Shown: piece after piece, positions 30,601 through 37,740 of the stretch
Layout: the number at the start of each line of letters is the position of its first letter
How positions within the stretch are numbered: position 1 is the first letter of the stretch
Assembly (NCBI GenBank): GCA_028280415.1
Contig: JANQLV010000006.1
Coordinates: 62,001 to 126,000 of the forward strand
Source of the DNA: Saprospiraceae bacterium
Lineage (GTDB): Bacteria; Bacteroidota; Bacteroidia; Chitinophagales; Saprospiraceae
DNA: 64,000 nt
Reading direction: 5' to 3'
Translations under genes and position numbers: made by a program
The notes under the pieces: generated by a model
Seen by the model: only the letters and a program-made list of their open reading frames with translations
Told to the model about the DNA's origin: nothing
Database searches by the model: none

Positions 30601-31003
30601 GACTGTAACCTTCTGCGTAGAAGATGATTGCGGAAATACAAACTGTACAACTGCGACATTCTATACCTTTATTCCAGGAGGTCCCTGGGGTAATATGACC
30701 GAACAGGATAATCCAATTGAATTGGACGAAAACAGTTTGGGAGAAGTGCAATTGTTTCAAAACAATCCGAATCCATTCAAGCAGGAAACAATGATTGGTT
30801 TTTATCTTCCTGTAGCGCAGGAAGCTAAACTGATTGCTTATGACCTGAGTGGTAAGGTTTTACTCACAATAGAGGGAGACTACGCACAAGGCTATAATCA
30901 AGTCACGATCAATGGCAACCAAATACCTACTACTGGCATAATCATTTACAGTCTGGTTACAGAAAAGAGTACTTTAACTCGCAAAATGATTATACAAAAA
31001 TAA
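24662..31003 (+). CDS. 2113-residue type IX secreted multidomain repeat protein
   Basis: Signal peptide about residues 1-38. Three internal repeats start near residues 408, 870 and 1213 with the pattern (L/Q)DGWL-V-PPG--C--F plus ALYLG----M. A MopE-like metal-binding motif (GDGLDNDCDGLVDGADPD) sits near 733. From about 1508 four or more HYR-like domains of about 82 residues follow (CPADMTVQC, CPADEVVQC, VPAGEVVEC, APVDITCDC), each ending CPGTTYTYTY or similar and D-CG. The C-terminus from about 2026 is a sorting domain (NNPNPFKQETMIGF... ending RKMIIQK). The many cysteine pairs suggest an extracellular disulfide-rich fibre or adhesin. The role is inferred. Confidence 0.85.
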   Translation: MSKFTLLSRVSKKMLWSLKCLIMIFFIMSTGQKQLWSQNTPLGVPATQNPDGTTNVPGTPANCASGFSIYSIDHEDENLGFLPGGFCVTTDLVNNGTTPISVTGTPNGAGIGDVDNIVVSGGRINYSSTDGGNLDATYTFCEPVTNPYVFIGDLETFTTINFFDCAGNPVNVNLMNGQSRFATSGNSALITGTTSTNQDGYVQVPGTYSCLVINIDNPPPFTLDVIQIAVGVCMPDPPVATATCPFDLYMWKKDEFCTPVYRDVNGVFWEKDQNNNNVASLGDELWINNPICGDLILLETEYAIDDNACQPEFTCDAFPVEIQYYEPAGTGCLYSTYWYDQTSFTINDPDPGNQWSAIFSGTDAFGLPAHPGTPTTAAENCGLEWLGDNEGDIDFDDEAGGANEDEQLQLDGWLYIADQIECIQFRIGSSATDHSVALYLGADLNSMSLITEENDEQAGGSNNANGVVGTFCIPDNAATTVDDCGWKVIRVRIYAHDDDTAYDPAVDWSFNGGLTWDVVEEQWFVAATSASDNTAPVGTGTGGCNPVTHCLIDSDEVLVDESGNIWPAGNCTSAPNNLYEPNIPNGGTCFGDANAEEGDHFALIPYCIVYNDEPSFTCNICEIDLQVDGCACANPDNVFSSACPQDVTQYKQTLTINSETNNSYTVTGMGIVGAITTVDGVGEEQTFTFFVTPGTPYTITVVGDDTGVTQIFEGVCEAPNDCNCPSMPEICGDGLDNDCDGLVDGADPDIAGDCVLDCTPDPVIIEGKNLCLDGFLTHQVWSRECGNTGCCPSSINPHSCALAAFPCVDVNGLPAHFNQCNTIPANPCNPAPPGPAGQAGCTGNDVFTLLGSTHNQARQFYSTRPEQTQLDGWLVVPPGLTCFELKVNHPRAWDAQAVYMGAGVASMNLIGATSFPPLYNTDNEASCQADDGSNALGSDVFNYDVTTDGSTPIVVDGCTWHVVRVRAYIFDESWYHVTPVQWNFGNGFQTIPRQYFQSVGPDGWDTDNNKPTSANIIDAAPFCAFQDMDGDLFNAQGELIALDPFRCEQIGTSTCLDCPPFYNEALCPDDVCVSTPATDDNGDLLPVQLDCDLYLYEITPMVIDDNTSPGTGLLTRYWDHDDGNCTSTQLENESIFCAFNGTNGASGSCTVNSTGDDNCPTCLPSHPNFDNPTEADLITPTLGNAIHNQAANDVDGDDFVLGALNRRSGENVQQDGWLLVPPGVSCIGFRINSPSWASGALYLGTGINDMTFVGEWINRNGNNREDIFYFDVPVSAQTVNCPDCDNQDFTMLRVRTYTHDNNMFANTIWDWNVNGVWAQVPRAHLFPVPDHCSDALPIDICPTYTTGTVFTAIHEDANLNGTIDNDERWFNSPWATCTAAMAGFDINNPPSLVPIGLGACDEINSLDCPLCCVLDVTCPPTDLGTISCNDAIPAAASTEAEFEALGGNIADTPGPCGDLVITAVDVFDPPTNICNGRTMTRTYTIADDNSTFTCTQTLTISAPGGPQITCPADMTVQCFANIMVDPNDAIVVTDCGQGFNTVISGPVQNGPSDCPGTTYTYTYTTTDDCGQTAACEQVFTIDNFGPMIICPADEVVQCAEDIVADPNNLEVMTSCGLSFIAYVKQPLITGGVPGCNGTVYTYIYVVKDECGRSAECEQNFLIQNDAPQVTVPAGEVVECFSDIQVSPNDATVITDCPNDTYTVNVLPAVFSGARDCPGTTVTYTYRVKDNCNRIVEVDRIFTIGNNDAPTITAPVDITCDCLAGVNTNPANAIVTTACGNGVDYQVEVSGPVINGALDCPGTTYTYTYTVTDACGRIASDQQVFTVANEGPVLDCPANCEIFDCDYGGYLDVIEAWLESVSAEASCSGALEVSNNFNPNNLGMCYWNGYTPVTFTATDNCGRTSSCVGMIVMIDTEAPEIYQRAQDQYERCGENTEFAFQQWLDNNGYAGAIDACAGENLNWFTIPANPQIDCFGDVANATVTFCVEDDCGNTNCTTATFYTFIPGGPWGNMTEQDNPIELDENSLGEVQLFQNNPNPFKQETMIGFYLPVAQEAKLIAYDLSGKVLLTIEGDYAQGYNQVTINGNQIPTTGIIIYSLVTEKSTLTRKMIIQK

Positions 31004-31060
31004 ATAGTAGCAGTATGGTCAGTTTTATCTATTGATAAACGCTGATTTTACTTCACATAG

Positions 31061-31099
31061 TAACCGCTCTCTGTGTTAAGACAGAGAGCGGTTTTTTTT
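31061..31099 (+). terminator. Strong rho-independent terminator
   Basis: AACCGCTCTCTGT pairs perfectly with ACAGAGAGCGGTT (13 bp) with a 6-base loop, followed by seven T residues. It ends the 2113-residue gene. Confidence 0.95.
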
Positions 31100-31254
31100 A
31101 AAAGAACAATTGTATGTTCCATTATTTTATTAAAATGCCCAAATAATAAGCATACATCCTTGCCTTTTGGCTAGAGTGCATCACAGTCGTTCGGTAAATA
31201 TAGTAAGCTGATTAGGAGATGGTGGGCAGTGCCGAGTGGCGCAGGTATCAACTA

Positions 31255-32067
31255 TTACACAGAATCCAGCAATTTGCCCCTTCCAGGATTATATTCAATA
31301 TTTGTAATTTCGCCTTTGAAGTATTCGAAATCTCCATCCTTCAAGTGCCATATAGCTTTTATCTTACTTGGAAATTTCACTCCATCTTTTTCACCATAAG
31401 CATCTACCACAATTGACCAGAGTATTTTTTTAAATGTTCCATTTTTTTCTGCAAAATATCTGTCTCCTGTGTAAAAACTAATCATTTCTCCTTTTCCGTT
31501 AAACCTAAAGGTTCCACTTACCTGAATATCATTAAATGTTAAGGTTGCTTTAGCACTATTATCATCAATGGCATCCCATTTTATGTAAGTTTGTACTGCA
31601 TAATTCGGAATAATTAATGTTTCCGACAAAACAGTTACTAATGCAGATTTGTCCATTTCTATACCTTTCGCATCTGCTACAGTAAATAGCTTTAACAATT
31701 TAATGAGCATATTACCCCTTCCGCCCTGGCATTTATCACGAGCTTCAAAAGGAAAAATGCCCAAAATATTGTTTTTCAAATAAACGAATCTTGTTGGTTC
31801 AGATACCGAATTGTATTGATAACAATCCAGCTTCATCCATTTACTATTTAGTGCTCTTTTAAACAAAACATTGTCAAGTTCGAGTTTTGCATTAATCATT
31901 TTTTTCTTACCGATATAATTGCAATGTTTAAAATATCTTTGAACTGGAAAAGGCAAGGTTTCAATATCCTTTTCTGTAAAGGTTCCTATCGGAAGGTTAG
32001 AACACCTCTCCATATCCGTTTTCGTTTCTGATAAGTATACATTCTTTAGTGATCTGTAATTTGTCAT
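31255..32067 (-). CDS. DUF6544-like (DUF6920) family protein
   Basis: 270 residues with no signal peptide. It starts its core with LPFPVQRYFKHCNYIGKK and has the family pattern of paired beta-strands: AVQTYIKWDAIDDNSAKATL, VSGTFRFNGKGEMISFYTGDR, and DGVKFPSKIKAIWHL near the end. This matches a widespread domain of unknown function often annotated DUF6544 or DUF6920, possibly lipid-binding or lipoprotein-like in fold. It stands alone on the minus strand. Confidence 0.65.
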   Translation of the reverse strand: MTNYRSLKNVYLSETKTDMERCSNLPIGTFTEKDIETLPFPVQRYFKHCNYIGKKKMINAKLELDNVLFKRALNSKWMKLDCYQYNSVSEPTRFVYLKNNILGIFPFEARDKCQGGRGNMLIKLLKLFTVADAKGIEMDKSALVTVLSETLIIPNYAVQTYIKWDAIDDNSAKATLTFNDIQVSGTFRFNGKGEMISFYTGDRYFAEKNGTFKKILWSIVVDAYGEKDGVKFPSKIKAIWHLKDGDFEYFKGEITNIEYNPGRGKLLDSV

Positions 32068-32108
32068 AATAATTGATCCTATTAATAAACTACTGTCAAT
32101 TCGTTTTT

Positions 32109-32276
32109 TTAATCCTGAGGCCTTAATTCACTCAAGGCTTTATCGGCAGGCAATGTCTCTGCTAATCGAAATGACCTTGTATAGGCAACATCTACAGATG
32201 AGCATTTTTCGATGCCGAATTCTTTCTTTTTTCTCTGCAAGATCAAATATTGATTTGACTCATTCAAATATACCAT
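32109..32276 (-). CDS. Possible 55-residue protein or C-terminal gene remnant
   Basis: ATG to TAA frame with protein-like composition (LILQRKKKEFGIEKCSS and VAYTRSFRLAETLPADKALSE). An in-frame stop lies two codons before the ATG. I do not recognise it; it could be the surviving 3' end of a decayed gene between the DUF6544 and acetyltransferase genes. Confidence 0.3.
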   Translation of the reverse strand: MVYLNESNQYLILQRKKKEFGIEKCSSVDVAYTRSFRLAETLPADKALSELRPQD

Positions 32277-32349
32277 TTTTGTCTAAAGCGGAAGAGCTCC
32301 CTTTTGATTCTCATTTTCCCTATTTATAAGATACTTGCGGCGGGGTAAT

Positions 32350-32844
32350 TCATTTGGAAGCCAGGTCTTTAATCATTGTAATGGATGTTTCCTGTTCTTT
32401 GTAAAGCCTATATCCAGATCTTTCATACAATCCTTTTGCTGGATTTAATTTGTCAACACTTAGCGATATTTTTTCTATTCCTATTCTCGAATACTCCATT
32501 TCAATTTGTTTTAACAGTTCCTTTCCTATTCCTTTATTTCTGTATTCGTTTTTGACGGCCATACTGATTTCAGGAGTACTTTCATCAACATATCCATATC
32601 CACTTTCATCCGCTTGAAATTTTCTTCCCCAAATTGCACCCACCAATTCATTCTCGTTAATTGCCACAACTGCTAGATCATCCTTTTTTTGATTCCAGGA
32701 TTCCACATATTTTTTTATTTCCGGATGCTCAATTATTGATTTTGGAAATTTTGGTTGCCCCTTTGGAACAAATAGTGCCTCATAAAGCATTTCCTCTAAA
32801 AATTGATATTCATTCTCTTTTATTTTTCGATAATTGATTTTCAT
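32350..32844 (-). CDS. GNAT family N-acetyltransferase
   Basis: 164 residues from the preferred ATG at 32844 (MKINYRKIKENEYQF); the frame extends 38 codons upstream but that part does not look like the family. The acetyl-CoA binding motif A is clear (ISMAVKNEYRNKGIGKELLKQIE), and motif B ends with LYERSGYRLY. It transfers an acetyl group from acetyl-CoA to an unknown amine. A convergent or flanking attC-like element lies upstream of it, as in integron cassette neighbourhoods, where GNAT genes are common. Confidence 0.85.
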   Translation of the reverse strand: MKINYRKIKENEYQFLEEMLYEALFVPKGQPKFPKSIIEHPEIKKYVESWNQKKDDLAVVAINENELVGAIWGRKFQADESGYGYVDESTPEISMAVKNEYRNKGIGKELLKQIEMEYSRIGIEKISLSVDKLNPAKGLYERSGYRLYKEQETSITMIKDLASK

Positions 32845-32972
32845 TTTTCTTGTTTGTTGGAAACAAATTGGTATACCCCCATTTACTACAGCATATAAGG
32901 TCAAAGCAAATGTAAATATACAGAAATCAAGAAAGAGGTCAGCACTTGTCCTATACACAATGAGATCCTGTC

Positions 32973-33054
32973 GTATAACATTGCAAATGGATGCTGCCTT
33001 ATGTGCAGATACCGGTCTCGTGTATGAGTAGTAGCGGATTTCTACAAGTTAACT
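32973..33054 (+). repeat. attC-like inverted repeat, second family (copy M)
   Basis: It begins GTATAACATTGCAAATGGATGC and ends GCGGATTTCTACAAGTTAACT; the two ends are imperfect inverted repeats. The outer boxes GTATAAC and GTTAACT resemble RYYYAAC/GTTRRRY with one mismatch each. The internal 19-mer TATGAGTAGTAGCGGATTT recurs at 14499-14517. Confidence 0.4.
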
Positions 33055-33314
33055 TTCCAGTTTTGCACAGACCTTAGATTTGTTTTTTAATAGGATTAAC
33101 AATAGAGCCCAATTAAGTTTGACGCTTACTCCTTGAATATAGCATTCGCAACTACTCAAGCTTAACTGAATTCATATATTTATCAGTCTGTTTACTAATA
33201 GATCAGCCATTTACAGATTGACAACATCCAAGAAGTCGTGGATATTATGTTTAATAATGGATATATTTCTAATTACGCTACTGAAGATTTATGAAGTACA
33301 ATACATAATACCTG

Positions 33315-33499
33315 ATCTAACATAGTGCAGAACGTCAATAGCGCATTTTCATCCTGCTGGAACTTTTGTTGAGTGTTTTGGGATTACCTCTCTCCAAAAT
33401 CGTATTTACATTTGCCTTATTTTTAGGAGAGGCCCTACCCGATTCTCGAGGAATCGGTTCCAAGGTCGCGCTACTGCGTTTGCACCAGCATTATGCAAC
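33315..33499 (+). repeat. Long inverted-repeat element, attC-like (copy J)
   Basis: About 185 bases. The left end ATCTAACATAGTGCAGAACG fits RYYYAAC plus the TGCAGAACG arm. The arms CAATAGCGC and GCGCTACTGCGTTTGCACC are complementary. A related copy (K, 35199-35390) lies in the same orientation downstream of the peptidase gene, sharing CAATAGCG, CTGGAACTT and the GCGCTACTGCGTTTGCACC arm. A short frame inside it is not a gene. Confidence 0.5.
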
Positions 33500-33549
33500 A
33501 TTTGAGAAAAGCTGTAGTCCTTTAAACAGACTCAAAATTCGCTTGACTC

Positions 33550-34968
33550 ATGAATAAATTTTTAATTAGCCTTGTTCTTTTTACTTCACTTTTCCGAATT
33601 ACTCAAGCCCAAAAGGTAAGTGACTACACGATAGATGTACAATTTTTCCCACAAGATGCCCAAATGTGGGGCTACTCTGTTTCTGACCAATCATTTATGA
33701 GGGGGAATGCAAAAATTGAATTTTCTGAATTTGATACTGACACTTTAACTTTTTTCCTTCACGGAGAATTAAAGATTGATTCAATAATCTCTGATAATAA
33801 TGCCATAAAATTTTCATCAACTAAGATATTTTATGGTATTGACTATAGCAATATTGGGTTAAAAACTATCATTGATTTTCCCGATACGATTAAAAAGAAT
33901 GCGCTCACTATATACTATTCGGGATTTATGAACCCTTCAAGAGCTCGAAGCCTTTCAGACTATATGCATATTGATAAAAAGGAAGGCGTTTTTTTGAGAG
34001 GGTATTATTATTCAATTTGGTTTCCCGTTTTCCAAAATCCTGGTGAAGATGATTATGAAGTTAACTTCAAACAAGTCAAAGTAAAACTTCCTAAAAGTTT
34101 CAATGCCGTAATAGCAGGAGAATTATTGAGTGAAACCGTTGAAGATGATATTTATTCTGCAATTTGGAAACCCGGAATAATCAAAACATCTAATATACAA
34201 TGTACTGCAAAGAGATATGAAATAATCTCTAGAGATAATATCTTTGTTTACTTTTCGGATGACCGTCAAAGTGGTGAGAAAATAATTAGTTTTACCCAAA
34301 AACTTAAAAAGTTATATTATTCAACTTTCCGAAACGTTCAGAACGATTCCCCATTGTATATTTTGGAAATGCCAGAATACGGAAATATTTCGAGTCATAA
34401 TGTAATTGGTATTTCATCAGACCTTTACAAAGGTTTCGATACAGATTTATTCTCCCAATTGACCATAGCACATGAACTTGTACATCCTTATGTATCTATT
34501 CCGGTCACAAAAGAAAACTCATTCTCCGCTCTTTTAGTAGAAGGATTTCCAAGCTATTTTCATCTCTACAGTTTAAATAAAATATCAAATGATGTAAAAA
34601 CTTTTAATTTCAAGGAATATATGAAAAATGTTGAAAATTCTTATATCACGAAAAAACGAACAGGAAAAGACAGAAGAGGGAACAATCTCCCATCCGAAAA
34701 ACCAATATTAAAAATAACTTTTGATGAAATTGGTCAATATAAAGATTCATTTATTTTGCCAGACAGAGTAAGGTTATTCCTCTACCATTTGTTGTGCGAA
34801 ATGGGTGAAGAAAATTATGATCAGTTTTTGAAGGAATTATTCCTATTTGATACAATGAACTACGATAAATTTAAAAGCCTAATAGTAAAATATTTACCAC
34901 ATTATGGCAATGATTTGAATGTTTGGCTTAACACAAATGAATATCCAGAATCTTTACACATTAAGTAA
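33550..34968 (+). CDS. Secreted M1-like (gluzincin) metallopeptidase
   Basis: 472 residues. Signal peptide residues 1-20 (ending ITQA). The zinc signature is His308-Glu-Leu-Val-His312 followed after exactly 18 residues by Glu331 in VEGFPSYF, the HExxH-x18-E spacing of M1 aminopeptidases. The N-terminal 200 residues are beta-rich, like the M1 saddle domain. The usual GAMEN-type exopeptidase motif is not recognised, so substrate preference is open. It is a single gene sitting between two like-oriented inverted-repeat elements (J and K). Confidence 0.72.
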   Translation: MNKFLISLVLFTSLFRITQAQKVSDYTIDVQFFPQDAQMWGYSVSDQSFMRGNAKIEFSEFDTDTLTFFLHGELKIDSIISDNNAIKFSSTKIFYGIDYSNIGLKTIIDFPDTIKKNALTIYYSGFMNPSRARSLSDYMHIDKKEGVFLRGYYYSIWFPVFQNPGEDDYEVNFKQVKVKLPKSFNAVIAGELLSETVEDDIYSAIWKPGIIKTSNIQCTAKRYEIISRDNIFVYFSDDRQSGEKIISFTQKLKKLYYSTFRNVQNDSPLYILEMPEYGNISSHNVIGISSDLYKGFDTDLFSQLTIAHELVHPYVSIPVTKENSFSALLVEGFPSYFHLYSLNKISNDVKTFNFKEYMKNVENSYITKKRTGKDRRGNNLPSEKPILKITFDEIGQYKDSFILPDRVRLFLYHLLCEMGEENYDQFLKELFLFDTMNYDKFKSLIVKYLPHYGNDLNVWLNTNEYPESLHIK

Positions 34969-34990
34969 TTTTTTAGACCTCTATCACTTA

Positions 34991-35151
34991 GAGCCTGTTT
35001 GGAAATTATTAATTGATCTGCAAATGCCACTTTTCAGCTTACACTTCAGCTATTTTTCGGCACGTACCTTACAGGTATGCACCTCATAATGAGCTTTGTT
35101 TAATCTAAAAACTGACTATTCTCGAACAAAGAACAAAATCCAAACAGGCTC
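34991..35151. mobile_element. MITE with 13-bp terminal inverted repeats
   Basis: 161 bases bounded by perfect 13-bp inverted repeats GAGCCTGTTTGGA. A direct repeat TTA flanks both ends (34988-34990 and 35152-35154), a 3-bp TNA target duplication. End sequence and duplication fit IS5-family (IS1031-like) transposition. There is no transposase inside, so it is non-autonomous. Confidence 0.75.
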
Positions 35152-35198
35152 TTAAGCATAAGTTTGAGATGAAGAAAGGTCAACAAATGTGAAAAAAC

Positions 35199-35390
35199 GT
35201 TGCATAATAATGTGCAAATCACCAATAGCGACTTCCACATTACTGGAACTTGAGTGCAGCGTCCTAAACTCCCTTCTCTTACAAATAGTGCCCGGGTAAT
35301 TTGCCCCATTTCTGGAAGAACCGTATTTTACTTGCTACTCGGAAAATCGTAAACACCGCCGCGCTACTGCGTTTGCACCGGCGTTCACTT
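35199..35390 (+). repeat. Long inverted-repeat element, attC-like (copy K)
   Basis: About 190 bases, same orientation as copy J. The ends are inverted repeats: GTTGCATAATAATGTGCAAA at the left, and GCGCTACTGCGTTTGCACCG at the right. The right end of copy J also contains the complement of GTTGCATAAT, supporting a common ancestral element. Confidence 0.5.
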
Positions 35391-35499
35391 CAATACATAC
35401 AAGATTCTAGTTTATTCGAAAGGTAAAAGCAATATTATCTCGAATTAATTTAATAGCTATCTACTTTTTTATAAATTCGAAGAAAGATAACATACTAAG

Positions 35500-35673
35500 A
35501 TGGGACTATTTACTAGAAAGGAATACAATGACAAGTCTTCCTTAAAAAAGAAAATTAGAAAAATGATTGCAGAAGCGAAAGAATTACAAAAAAATGATAA
35601 AGATAATTATTCCAAATATCAAAATGTAATCGACGAATTAAAAGATATTTTAAGGAACCTAAGCTTATCCTAA
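35500..35673 (+). CDS. Small charged helical protein, 57 residues
   Basis: ATG at 35500 to TAA at 35671-35673. The sequence (MGLFTRKEYNDKSSLKKK, then helical KELQKNDKDNYSKY and NVIDELKDILRNLS) is highly charged and helical, with protein-like codon use. It converges on the CHAT gene and the two stop regions overlap by four bases. No family recognised. Confidence 0.5.
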   Translation: MGLFTRKEYNDKSSLKKKIRKMIAEAKELQKNDKDNYSKYQNVIDELKDILRNLSLS

Positions 35674-36731
35674 TTTAATTCCCCAATTAAATAATCAAAA
35701 TGTTCCTTTAAAATATTCCGTTGTTCAAAAGGGATCATCTCGTTACAGAAAAGTTCATTAGATATGTCCTTCAAACAATCGGTAATAAGTATTGGTGAAA
35801 ACTCATCAGAAGCTAATTCAAAATATTGTAATTCTGATTTATCGCTCATTGCGATAGCATCATGTATAAAAGTCATTAAATCCATTAATTCACCTGCTAA
35901 GTCAATTTGATAATCTTCAGGTTCATTTTGTTGGTATTTTTGAACAGTTCGAATTGCTAATTTCTTTCTTCCTCTCCATAGACTATCTAGTATTTCACTA
36001 TATGGAGATTTTCTCTGAAGTAGAATTCGTTTTTCTTTTACAGAATTTGCTTCACCTAAAATCTCTTTTACCTGTTGGCGCAAATTAATAATTTTATCTT
36101 CTGAAACTGTCTCACTTTTACCAAGCTCTTCTATATAATTATCATCTAATTTAATTCCTCCTTTTTTATAGAATTGAGGCTTAGGGTACTTTTCTTCATT
36201 TATCATTTTAATATTATTTCTTGCATAGGCAAAAGACCGCTCATATGCACGGGTTAAGAACAATTGTGAATAAAAATAAGTCGCAAATTCGATAGCTAAG
36301 TCGTCAGGAATTTCTTCTGACATAGCGATTACATTATCGATACTCTTACTGACTTCAACACCCTGCGCAACAGAATAACAAGAATTTAAAAAGACTAATT
36401 CTAAGTGTTTTTTCTGCTTATATTTAAAATAATCTCCAAAATTATCGGCGTATACTTCTTTACTTGTTTTATCTTTTTCGTTTTCAAAAACGGTTCTACC
36501 ATTTAATAAACTATGATTAGATAAATGCAAAATATTTGGTTTGATAGTCTCAACTTTATCTATAAACTTTTTCACAGTCATTCCATTAAGGAAAGACAAT
36601 TGATAAAAGTCATTCAAATCATTCAAATCTTTAAACTTTCTTATGTTGTCAAATTCTATCTTTCCATCAATCCGATCATTATCAACCGGAGAAGCAGCAC
36701 CAAATAGAATTATCTTTTTACTTCTATTCAT
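35670..36731 (-). CDS. CHAT-domain caspase-like protease
   Basis: 353 residues from ATG at 36731 (MNRSKKIILFGAASP). The frame is open 22 codons further, but that would overlap the upstream gene by 56 bases. CHAT peptidase features: a strand-loop ILHLSNHSLLNG with catalytic His73, and LVFLNSCYSVAQG with catalytic Cys118, then SFAYARNN typical of the C-terminal side of the fold. Residues 210-353 form a helical extension with no named domain. It lies 10 bases after a small membrane-type protein gene, a pairing seen in conflict systems with caspase-like effectors. Confidence 0.72.
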   Translation of the reverse strand: MNRSKKIILFGAASPVDNDRIDGKIEFDNIRKFKDLNDLNDFYQLSFLNGMTVKKFIDKVETIKPNILHLSNHSLLNGRTVFENEKDKTSKEVYADNFGDYFKYKQKKHLELVFLNSCYSVAQGVEVSKSIDNVIAMSEEIPDDLAIEFATYFYSQLFLTRAYERSFAYARNNIKMINEEKYPKPQFYKKGGIKLDDNYIEELGKSETVSEDKIINLRQQVKEILGEANSVKEKRILLQRKSPYSEILDSLWRGRKKLAIRTVQKYQQNEPEDYQIDLAGELMDLMTFIHDAIAMSDKSELQYFELASDEFSPILITDCLKDISNELFCNEMIPFEQRNILKEHFDYLIGELN

Positions 36732-36741
36732 CACAAAAATG

Positions 36742-37149
36742 TTATTTATCCACACTAATTGTTTTGAGACATTCGATTGGTAATTCATTAAAATCATCTG
36801 GAATACTTTTGGGAAAACTGGCTACATCTATTCTTCGTGGAAGATCTTCATTATCAAGTTTTATCAAAATTTCAATTGCACGAGATTGAGAAGAATGAGA
36901 GACTTTTGAAAGCTGGTAATTTGCAATAAGAAAATTACCCAAGATTATAATCACTGCCCCTAAAGAAGGGCCAAGGTTTATTTTACCTTCAATACGATCT
37001 GAAAGCCAACCTCGAGTTAGTTCTCCTGATTCTGGGATTCCGAATTCTATATTTAATGATGAGATGTGTTGACGAAGGTCCTTCAATAAAACTTCGCTTG
37101 AGATACCATCAATTTCGATGGCAAAAGTGGTTTGAGTTAAACTAGTCAT
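36742..37149 (-). CDS. Small membrane protein, possible effector-associated component (EACC1-like)
   Basis: 135 residues from ATG at 37149 (MTSLTQTTFAIEIDG); the upstream frame to 37335 lacks plausible protein features. Layout: a beta-alpha-beta N-terminal part (IEID..., VLLKDLRQHISS, EFGIP), a hydrophobic helix about 62-80 (SLGAVIIILGNFLIANYQ), then a C-terminal strand region (IEILIKL). This resembles the constant EACC1-type component paired with CHAT, caspase or TIR effectors in described conflict systems. That link is inference. It is first in a two-gene unit with the CHAT protease. Confidence 0.5.
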   Translation of the reverse strand: MTSLTQTTFAIEIDGISSEVLLKDLRQHISSLNIEFGIPESGELTRGWLSDRIEGKINLGPSLGAVIIILGNFLIANYQLSKVSHSSQSRAIEILIKLDNEDLPRRIDVASFPKSIPDDFNELPIECLKTISVDK

Positions 37150-37638
37150 TTTGTTTCCTGCTTTGGTTACAATGAATAGTTTCCTCAATAGATGTTTAAA
37201 GGGTATTCTGATCAAACACCTATTAGTAAAAGTAGTAAAATCTAATAAATTTACCAAACTTAAAACAAAGTGAATTTTGTTCAACAATCCAGCTCCTATA
37301 TAATATAACATTTCTATGTCAATGAACTTACACAAACATACTATTTGTTTTTAAATAAAACAAATAAAACAAAATGTTTTTAAATTTTTCTTTTTGATGA
37401 CTTTTGACTGACTTGATCCTTAATATTATATTAAATTATTTTATTATATTTTTGAGTACGGTTTTCGATTCCACTTTCCTAGCATTTGGATTTGAAAATC
37501 GATCATGGCTGTGAAAAGAGAGAACAGGAAGATCAAAATTCATCTAGAGGATAATGAAAAAATTACTCTACTTTTGGGATCAAAGAAGTGAAATAGCAGA
37601 TAAGAATATAAATTGATTTAGAAGAAAAAAGAATTGAA
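37150..37638. other. AT-rich intergenic region
   Basis: Contains the promoter of the minus-strand CHAT unit. No gene-like frame is supported; the extension of the small membrane protein frame into 37150-37335 is probably spurious. Confidence 0.4.
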
Positions 37639-37704
37639 GTTGACAAGGCGTAGAACACACATAGGCGCTAAACGCGTCTACGTCGTCTGTACAAAGCATT
37701 GTGG
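37639..37704 (+). repeat. attC-like inverted repeat (family copy I)
   Basis: GACAAGGCGTAGAACACACATAGG-type left arm and CGTCGTCTGTACAAAGC right arm align with the attC candidate at 43730-43795 in the same orientation. The terminal box reads ATTGTGG instead of GTTRRRY. It lies 37 bases before the frameshifted serine hydrolase gene. Confidence 0.5.
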
Positions 37705-37740
37705 CACAGTTAAGAACGATAAGATTGAAAAACTTAAAGA

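Noticed and set aside
31195..31254. GC-richer stretch with partial self-complementarity after the 2113-residue gene
   Set aside because: No attC-like boxes and weak pairing; not enough to call a repeat.
33366..33557. Plus-strand frame of 63 codons
   Set aside because: It falls inside the inverted-repeat element J and overlaps the peptidase start; composition does not look coding.
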